Shown: piece by piece, positions 6,484 to 12,285 of the stretch
Layout of the letters: every line of letters starts with the position of its first letter
Position numbering within the stretch: the first letter of the stretch is position 1
Source: Candidatus Heimdallarchaeota archaeon
GTDB taxonomy: Archaea; Asgardarchaeota; Heimdallarchaeia; Heimdallarchaeales; Heimdallarchaeaceae
Length of the DNA stretch: 14,390 nucleotides
Assembly (NCBI GenBank): GCA_030603505.1
Contig: JAUVXQ010000021.1
Location: 1-14,390, forward strand
Direction of reading: 5' to 3'
Notes under the pieces: generated by a model
What the model saw: the letters and a program-made list of their open reading frames with translations, nothing else
Database searches by the model: none
Told to the model about the DNA's origin: nothing
Position numbers and translations under genes: made by a program

Positions 6484-7518
6484 TTAAATTGTAGACCATT
6501 TCTGTAGAAGTTTAATACCCATCTCAAGATACTGTTTAGTAATTTCGCTTATCCTCTCTAATTGTTCGTTTTCTTTTGCAATATCAGGAAAGATAATAGG
6601 TAATAATTTGTGGACATAAGGAGCAACAGAACCAAGACCTGCGGTACTATATGCTTGTTTCCCACTTCCTGTTCTAGGGATCAAATTTTGCTGTAGAAGC
6701 AGTTTATTAAACCATAATGGGTGAGCTGACATTATTTTGAAACCTTCAGTTTGATCATAACTACTTTTCTTTGCTATATGTTGATTGAATTTTTCAAAAG
6801 CAATTTTATTGGGATGAAAAACATTCCTACTAATAATTCCTCGAACATATGTTTGCACGGATCTAGGCTGCTCTAAAATGTGAAATGGAATAATTGTGGA
6901 TACTTCTGTGATTGTTGCATCTATTTTATCAGAGTGATAAATCTTTTCTGAAGTATAGAGTTTTCCTAGAATATCGAGAGGTAAACACACCCCATTTATC
7001 TCAAAAAAATCATCAAGATAGTTTCCAGAATGATCAACTGCAAATTCTGAATAAAAGATTCCTGGACCAAAAATTACAGCTATTCTTTCATCAGTAATCT
7101 CTTTGAATGTTTGAGTTTCATCAGTTAACATAATTATTGTATCTCTTCGAAGATCTGTCACTGGTTTATCAAGAAACACACCTTTGAGAGGTGTATCTAT
7201 TAGTTTTGTCCATGAATTAATAATCAATAATGTGTTTAGGTTTCGTGATTCTATTTCTTGAAGACGCATCTTTTTCTTTTTATCTTCCAAATCCAGTATT
7301 TCTTGGTCCATTCTTCTTATTACACGTTCTTCTTCTGGCAATTTACGTGGATATCCTTCTTCATTCATGAAAGCTATTAAATCTCTTAAGGGAAGCTCTC
7401 CTGTGTCAAAATCGAAGAAATTTCCTCCTGAACCATAGTAATGTTTCAACAGTTCTAAAAGTTTAATTCGTTTATCAACTTGCTTGTATTCTTCTGAATC
7501 TTCAACTTTTAGTGACAT
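6484..7518 (-). CDS. Unrecognised 344-aa protein with an N-terminal coiled coil
   Basis: I do not recognise this family. The N-terminal 60 residues are helical and contain a PLRDLIAFMNEEGYP stretch that could be part of a winged-helix-like unit. Residues about 61-92 are highly charged and heptad-like (EEERVIRRMDQEILDLEDKK and onward), a likely coiled coil and so possible dimerisation. The C-terminal 240 residues are mixed alpha/beta, with VIFGPGIFYSEFAVDHSGNY, SAHPLWFNKLLLQQNLIPR and a Gly-rich GSGKQAYSTAGLGS piece; the GSGK is not in a Walker A context (no preceding hydrophobic strand and G-x4 pattern). There is no signal peptide or membrane segment. GAGGA lies nine bases before the ATG, and a TATA-like GAGATATATTTTA near 7578-7590 suggests its own promoter with a leader. 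The stop is seven bases from the convergent Cgi121 stop. Confidence 0.72.
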   Translation of the reverse strand: MSLKVEDSEEYKQVDKRIKLLELLKHYYGSGGNFFDFDTGELPLRDLIAFMNEEGYPRKLPEEERVIRRMDQEILDLEDKKKKMRLQEIESRNLNTLLIINSWTKLIDTPLKGVFLDKPVTDLRRDTIIMLTDETQTFKEITDERIAVIFGPGIFYSEFAVDHSGNYLDDFFEINGVCLPLDILGKLYTSEKIYHSDKIDATITEVSTIIPFHILEQPRSVQTYVRGIISRNVFHPNKIAFEKFNQHIAKKSSYDQTEGFKIMSAHPLWFNKLLLQQNLIPRTGSGKQAYSTAGLGSVAPYVHKLLPIIFPDIAKENEQLERISEITKQYLEMGIKLLQKWSTI

Positions 7519-7610
7519 TATTTTCAGTCCTCTTTGTTTCTAGAAAATTCCAATATGTGCATTAGTTTTAAGACTACTAAAATATATCTCTTTCTTATTG
7601 TTTATTAGGA

Positions 7611-8591
7611 TTATGTTGGATATTTTCCAGTTTCTATAAGATAGGTTGCAGAACTAATCCCAGCTTTAAGTGCATCAACTAAAGAAGAAGATTTTAGAAT
7701 TTCATTAAGAAATCCACCATTGAAACAATCCCCAGCACCAACAAATGTTACTGTTTTGGATAGAACATTTGTTTGTAGTGAAATAGATTCTTTTCCCCAG
7801 AATCTGACTAATTTTTTTGTGTGTAGAATTATAGGTAAGCACAAATACTCCGATAGTTCTTCTGGAGATTTATCAAAAGCATTTGTAAAAGCATTTAACT
7901 CAAATTCATTTACAGACAAGTACTTTTCGCCTTCCAATTTCTTTAATTGTTTAAGAATTTTCATCAATTCTTTCATTCTACCAAACTTTGAAAGGTCACA
8001 AGGGTCTATGAAAATTATCCCCTCATAGGATATATCATTAAATCTAGAAATTTTTTCATCAAATGAAACAGTAGAGCTAAAAAGAATTGGATCTTCCGGA
8101 TCAATTATGCTTAATAATAAAGAGCTCATCCATTCTATAGATTTACGGTTTAGTGCTATGTTACTAATAGTTTTCAATGCAGATGAGTTGAACATTTTTG
8201 TTATTCTGTTATTCAGATGCTCTGGAGCTAAAAATCCTTTAACAGAATTAAATTGAGTTTCTCCTCCAGCTAGATTAAGTATGGAAGTAACGTTAACTTC
8301 AGCGTTCTCAATAGGCTCTAATTCCAATTTTATATTTTTTTCCTTTACTAGCGATTCGAATAAAGAAGATGTAGGTCCAACAAATGTCATGTTTCTCCCT
8401 AAACTTGCAAGAGTTCTACATAGGTTGAAACCATTTCCACCAGGTTTGAATTCAATATCTGTCTCCACATGATGTGAGCCTTTAAGAGGCAAATCTTCAA
8501 TTAGCTTTGAAGAATTTTTTTGAGTAAAAGGGCGAATATCAACATCAATAAAAGATAAATCAAAACCAGCATATATTCGGTTATCTGTCAC
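7611..8591 (-). CDS. PfkB-family carbohydrate / nucleoside kinase
   Basis: PfkB (ribokinase) enzymes phosphorylate sugars, sugar phosphates or nucleosides with ATP or ADP. Both family signatures are present: KPGGNGFNLCRTLASLGRNM near residues 49-68, and VTFVGAGDCFNGGFL near 280-294, where GAGD (285-288) supplies the anion hole and the catalytic base Asp288. At 326 residues the length is normal and the protein is complete. The GTG start at 8591 follows the argS stop by 12 bases, so it is probably translated from the argS transcript. The substrate cannot be read from the motifs. AMP phosphorylase is 1.7 kb away on the other strand, so a role in ribose or nucleoside salvage (archaeal ribose-1-phosphate kinases and nucleoside kinases are in this superfamily) is a reasonable guess. 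Confidence 0.85.
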   Translation of the reverse strand: MTDNRIYAGFDLSFIDVDIRPFTQKNSSKLIEDLPLKGSHHVETDIEFKPGGNGFNLCRTLASLGRNMTFVGPTSSLFESLVKEKNIKLELEPIENAEVNVTSILNLAGGETQFNSVKGFLAPEHLNNRITKMFNSSALKTISNIALNRKSIEWMSSLLLSIIDPEDPILFSSTVSFDEKISRFNDISYEGIIFIDPCDLSKFGRMKELMKILKQLKKLEGEKYLSVNEFELNAFTNAFDKSPEELSEYLCLPIILHTKKLVRFWGKESISLQTNVLSKTVTFVGAGDCFNGGFLNEILKSSSLVDALKAGISSATYLIETGKYPT

Positions 8592-8603
8592 AATAAATCA
8601 CTG

Positions 8604-10628
8604 TCACATCTTGTCTAGAATATCCATTCCCATTACTTCAAACAAACTCTCAAGGCATTTTATTACTGACATCACTAAAAGCAATCTAAAATTCAACATT
8701 TCTTTAGTTTCTGCTGCTAGTACTGGACATTTATCGTAGAATTTATGAAAGGCTGAAGCTATCTGAAAAGCAAAATTTGCAATTGAATCTAGTTTAAGTG
8801 ATTCTGCAGCAGAAATGTATATAGAGGGTAGTTCTTCCATAGATTTAATTAATTCCCATTCTTCTTTCTTTTCAGGTATAAAATCTATTTTTTCTAAGTC
8901 CATAGAAATCTGTTTAGGTTTAAACCCTTTTTCTTTAGCTTTTTTCAAGATACTTAAAGCTCTTGCATAGGAATATTGTAAAAATGGTCCTGTATTTTCG
9001 TTTGGATCTACTGCTTTTTTAATATCAAAAATAACTGCTTTATTTGAATCTATCTTAAGAATATGATACTTTATACTACTAGCTGCTACTTTTTTGGCAA
9101 TTTCCTTCTGTTCTTCTTGTGTATAATTTCTAGTACTAGTTATCTTTGTTACTTCTTTTTTTGCTGACTCGAACAACTCATCTGGAGTCACATATTCTAG
9201 TTCCCTAGCAGCCATTTTTCTACCAACCAAAGTAACATACTCATAATCTATATGGGTTATTTTATCCGCTAAATCTTGGGAAAATATACCATACAAAGCA
9301 AGTTTTACTGATAGTTGAGGAAGTTGTTGTTGCTTTCCAATTACATTGTAGCAATAATTTGCGTCAAATTTTTCTAGTTTATGTAAATGGTATGCTATAT
9401 CTCTGCATGGATAAAGTGGTATGCCTTCTGAATTAACTATAATTACATCGGGAATCTTATAAGTTATGCCATATTTTTCCTTAAAACCTAACTGTGTTCC
9501 TATTTTATCGTTTTCAAGAAGCCTTGCTTTAGCATCATGTCGAAGAAATTCATTTTTCTCCAATTCTTCCAGAATATATCTTACTTCCCCTGACCATGCC
9601 ACATCAGATTCCCAATCAAAATCATCGTGAATAATATTAAATAACTTTAGAGTCTCAATATGACCATATAGTGTGTTATTCACTACTTCCCTATATTTTC
9701 CCTTAATACCCTCGTCTTTGCCTTCTAGATATTTAGTAATAAAATTGTTTGTCATATCATATAGATTATCAATATTGGATGTAACTAATTTATGTAATTC
9801 TGTATAGATAATAGGGATTTTTTCAAGAAGAGAATCTTGAACAAGCTTTAATCTTTCTAGTGTTTCAATTAACTTCTCTTTTATCTCTTTTTCTTTTTCT
9901 CCTTGCTTTACAGAAAGTATATATCTCGCTACTTCCGTTTCTTCTAGTCTGTAAAGAGAGATTTCTTGATCTACGGCTATATCACTTGTATTAAGCAAAT
10001 TCTTAACTTGTTGAATTTCTAACAAAGTATTCATTGTTGCATATATTTGTCCAATCCAAGCATCGATTTTACAATCTGCATGAAAACCATTTGATTTAAG
10101 GAGGTGGTAGCCTATTATTAATGGTGCTACTTGTTTTCCTAAATCATTTACATAATACCTAACATTGACTTTTGCTCCTAGCATTTTTAATAATCTTGCA
10201 AGAACGTCGCCTATTACAGAATTCCTAAAATTCCCAATGTGTAAAGGTGCATTAGGATTGCTTGAAGTATGTTCAACAATTATCCTTTCCGATTTTTTAT
10301 TTGTACTATACCCATATAGAGGTTCATTTAAGATAAATTTTATCAAATTAGTCGTAAATATTTCCCTTTCTAGAAATATATTTAGAAAACCACCCTTTAT
10401 ATCTAATTTTTGAATAATTTTTGATTCGACTATTTTTTTTATAATCACATTTCCTATTTCTTGCGGGCTTTTTCCGATTTCTTTTGCTATTGAGAAAAGT
10501 GGAAAACTTATGTCTCCTAAATTTGTATCGTGAGGTTTCGACCAAAGAATTAATTTCTCTACTCCATATTCTTGCTTTAAGATAGCCATAATATCCTGTT
10601 GAATCTCTGTATAAAGTCGGGGAATCAT
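8604..10628 (-). CDS. argS: Arginyl-tRNA synthetase
   Basis: ArgRS attaches arginine to tRNA-Arg; it is a class I synthetase that needs tRNA to activate the amino acid. The domains are in order: an N-terminal Arg-S additional domain (about 1-90, with GDISFPLFSIAKEIGKSP), the Rossmann catalytic core with SSNPNAPLHIGNFRNSVIGD (HIGH motif as HIGN, 130-133), the YYVNDLGKQ segment, and a C-terminal DALR anticodon domain ending in a conserved Met (about 545-674; ...GMDILDKM). The second class I motif reads GRKMAARELEYVTPDE (469-484): KMAAR in place of the usual KMS-type loop, without the usual Gly after Arg. The protein is 674 residues, longer than typical 560-600 residue forms, partly through a helical, Lys/Glu-rich stretch at about 195-320. 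GAGGA lies 10 bases before the ATG. It is followed by pfkB. Confidence 0.95.
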   Translation of the reverse strand: MIPRLYTEIQQDIMAILKQEYGVEKLILWSKPHDTNLGDISFPLFSIAKEIGKSPQEIGNVIIKKIVESKIIQKLDIKGGFLNIFLEREIFTTNLIKFILNEPLYGYSTNKKSERIIVEHTSSNPNAPLHIGNFRNSVIGDVLARLLKMLGAKVNVRYYVNDLGKQVAPLIIGYHLLKSNGFHADCKIDAWIGQIYATMNTLLEIQQVKNLLNTSDIAVDQEISLYRLEETEVARYILSVKQGEKEKEIKEKLIETLERLKLVQDSLLEKIPIIYTELHKLVTSNIDNLYDMTNNFITKYLEGKDEGIKGKYREVVNNTLYGHIETLKLFNIIHDDFDWESDVAWSGEVRYILEELEKNEFLRHDAKARLLENDKIGTQLGFKEKYGITYKIPDVIIVNSEGIPLYPCRDIAYHLHKLEKFDANYCYNVIGKQQQLPQLSVKLALYGIFSQDLADKITHIDYEYVTLVGRKMAARELEYVTPDELFESAKKEVTKITSTRNYTQEEQKEIAKKVAASSIKYHILKIDSNKAVIFDIKKAVDPNENTGPFLQYSYARALSILKKAKEKGFKPKQISMDLEKIDFIPEKKEEWELIKSMEELPSIYISAAESLKLDSIANFAFQIASAFHKFYDKCPVLAAETKEMLNFRLLLVMSVIKCLESLFEVMGMDILDKM

Positions 10629-10834
10629 TAGTATGTCCTCTGTAATATCTATCTTATTAGGTGATGTTTACTATTTTTATCTGTCTCAATCATATATTTT
10701 TTATTCTTAAATATTCTTTTTGATATTCTATTTTAAGCAGATATCTTTCCTTTTTTGGACTATAAATATAAATAAATACGAGCTTTTAATAAGTTTTTAA
10801 TAATCAATATTCATAATTTTACAGAGGAAATATT
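10629..10834. promoter_or_regulatory. Divergent promoter region between argS and thioredoxin
   Basis: This is the only long gene-free stretch apart from the tnpB flanks and is very A/T-rich. On the minus strand, AAAAAATATATGAT (about 10690-10703) is a TATA candidate about 65-70 bases before the argS ATG, and GAGGA serves as its ribosome site. On the plus strand, TATAAATATAAATAAA (about 10761-10776) lies about 69 bases before the thioredoxin ATG, with GAGGA at 10824-10828, six bases before it. Both genes thus seem to have 5' leaders, unlike the leaderless genes elsewhere in the window. I see no clear operator repeat. Confidence 0.5.
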
Positions 10835-11164
10835 ATGGGAAAATTACCTAGTGTAACATATGCAGAATTTAATGAGATCTTAAATTCAGAAACAAAGTGT
10901 ATAATTGTAGATTGTTGGGCTCCCTGGTGCGGTCCATGCAGATCAATAGAACCTTACTACGAACTTTTATCCGTGGAATACAAGGATAAAATGAGATTCA
11001 TTAGAATGAATATGGATGAAGACCCTATTTTTGCTCAAAAATTCATGATTTCAAGTCTTCCCACATTTGTGATATTTAAAGATAAGAAACCTTATAGCAA
11101 TCTAATTGGAGCAGATAGAAAAAAACTTAAAAAATTAATTGATGCAGTTTTAGATAAGAAGTAA
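10835..11164 (+). CDS. Thioredoxin
   Basis: Thioredoxin reduces protein disulphides and is re-reduced by thioredoxin reductase in the cytoplasm. At 109 residues it has the classic single-domain length. The active site is WAPWCGPCRSIEP with C32 and C35, and the cis-Pro is at 76 in SSLPTFVIFKD. The buried Asp of the family is in IIVDCWAPW (Asp26), and the C-terminal G-A-x3-K-L-x-K-helix is complete. There is no signal peptide. The ribosome site GAGGA lies six bases before the ATG. It is followed after 58 bases by the zinc-site protein, possibly read from the same transcript. Confidence 0.95.
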   Translation: MGKLPSVTYAEFNEILNSETKCIIVDCWAPWCGPCRSIEPYYELLSVEYKDKMRFIRMNMDEDPIFAQKFMISSLPTFVIFKDKKPYSNLIGADRKKLKKLIDAVLDKK

Positions 11165-11191
11165 ATTTTGCCATTACATTTTTAGGGAGGA

Positions 11192-11216
11192 ATACTCTTT
11201 TTAACGAGTAGAGTAT
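11192..11216 (+). other. Small inverted repeat between thioredoxin and the next gene
   Basis: ATACTC (11192-11197) and GAGTAT (11211-11216) could pair as a 6-base stem around a 13-base loop; a competing pairing is ACTC with GAGT at 11206-11209. A TTTTTAA inside the loop (11198-11204) lies about 23 bases before the GTG at 11223 and could instead be its TATA box. AGGGAGG just upstream is too far from the GTG to be its ribosome site. Role undecided. Confidence 0.25.
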
Positions 11217-11222
11217 ACTAAA

Positions 11223-11858
11223 GTGAGTTTATTGAGTAGTTCGAAAAAGCAGATTACGTATCCATCGCCTTTATATGAATATCTTATCAGAAAAGCTAAC
11301 GCAGCTTTAGGTGAAAGGTTTATAGAAATTTCTTTTCCTATTATCGAAATAAAATTTCTAGGATTTAAGAAAAAAGGTACGTGGAATACAGTTGACTGGC
11401 TCTATGAAGAATTAGGCAAAAGATTACTGCGAATAACACAGAAATACAACATTGAAATAAGTCAATACGGTGGGTTAAAAGATCTAAGGATAGATTATGA
11501 TATTAAAAGTACTTTTAGACAGATAATAATAAGCAATTATCATATGTTGCCATTGAAATCTTTTGGTAACATGTTAACTATCATTGTTTGGAGCTATGTT
11601 GTTTTTATATTAGGAAAGAAACCAAAAGAGGACGAAACAGCTCAAATGCTTCTGAAGAAATATACGGATAGTTTAGATCAGTTCAAGTCATATTGGAATC
11701 GTATGCCAAGAAGAAAAACTCCATTGGATAAAGAACGAATGTGCTATATATGTGGAAAACCTGCATACGTCTTCAATACATGGATATATCGAAAAAAAGA
11801 TACAAATGAAGAGTGTCAAACGCCTATCTGCAAAAAACACAGAGACTCATTAGTCTGA
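11223..11858 (+). CDS. Unrecognised protein with a C-terminal zinc-binding site (211 aa)
   Basis: I do not recognise the family. The first 160 residues are a mixed, mostly helical region without clear motifs; residues about 112-131 (KSFGNMLTIIVWSYVVFILG) are hydrophobic and could form one membrane segment or a buried helix. The C-terminus has C174, C177, C198, C203 and H206 (CYICGKP ... ECQTPICKKH), a treble-clef-like or zinc-ribbon cluster that would bind one zinc. The GTG at 11223 is the first usable start after an in-frame stop at 11202-11204; no Shine-Dalgarno sequence is close to it. Convergent genes begin 400 bases further on; the nearest plus-strand gene is the Roadblock protein, 46 bases downstream. 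Function unknown. Confidence 0.68.
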   Translation: MSLLSSSKKQITYPSPLYEYLIRKANAALGERFIEISFPIIEIKFLGFKKKGTWNTVDWLYEELGKRLLRITQKYNIEISQYGGLKDLRIDYDIKSTFRQIIISNYHMLPLKSFGNMLTIIVWSYVVFILGKKPKEDETAQMLLKKYTDSLDQFKSYWNRMPRRKTPLDKERMCYICGKPAYVFNTWIYRKKDTNEECQTPICKKHRDSLV

Positions 11859-11904
11859 AAAAGTTCTAGAAGGTTTTTTATTCATTGAAGAATCTCTTGT
11901 TATA

Positions 11905-12285
11905 ATGTCCTCAGATTTAAGACCAGACCAAAAAAGGAATTTGCTAAAAATCTTACGAGATATCTCGAAAGAATGTGATTTAGAAGCCGTAGCTGTTGTT
12001 AGTGAGGAAGGACAAGAAATAGCTTTTTTTGCTTCTAAAGAGACTGACTCTATAGTTATGTCAGCTCTTGCATCAGCACTAAAGGCGACTGGAGAGCAGG
12101 CAATTAACCAAGTAAAATATGGAAAATTGGATCAAGTGATAATCAAAGGATCGGAAGGGTTTCTACTTTTGCAGAGTGTTGATAGATTTATTCTTTTTGC
12201 TGCTTCTAAAGAAATATACTCTTTAGCATTGGCTATGAACGTCTTAAGTAGATATTCTAAGCTAATTTATCAAACACTTGTGTAA
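11905..12285 (+). CDS. Roadblock/LC7-domain protein
   Basis: Roadblock/LC7 proteins are small alpha/beta dimers. In eukaryotes they serve dynein and the Ragulator, TRAPP and BLOC scaffolds, and in bacteria (MglB) they act as GTPase-activating partners of small GTPases; Asgard archaea carry many. This 126-residue protein has the fold's pattern: helix NLLKILRDISKECDLEAVA, strands AVVSEEGQEIAFFA (G-turn in SEEGQ), a long helix SIVMSALASALKATGEQAIN, then strands KLDQVIIKGSEGFLLLQSV and DRFILFAAS, and the final helix LALAMNVLSRYSKLIYQTL. It starts at ATG 11905, with TTTTTTATT 27 bases upstream and no Shine-Dalgarno, so it is probably leaderless. No small GTPase gene is next to it in this window. 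Its 3' end overlaps the convergent protease by 16 bases. Confidence 0.85.
   Translation: MSSDLRPDQKRNLLKILRDISKECDLEAVAVVSEEGQEIAFFASKETDSIVMSALASALKATGEQAINQVKYGKLDQVIIKGSEGFLLLQSVDRFILFAASKEIYSLALAMNVLSRYSKLIYQTLV

Noticed and set aside
7150..7260. Walker A-like GSGK in the 344-residue protein
   Set aside because: The GSGK in GSGKQAYSTAG (coding positions near 6640-6670) lacks the preceding hydrophobic strand and the G-x4-GK-[ST] pattern, so it is not called an NTPase.
7720..8028. 102-codon plus-strand open frame
   Set aside because: Antisense to the PfkB gene, which carries both family signatures.
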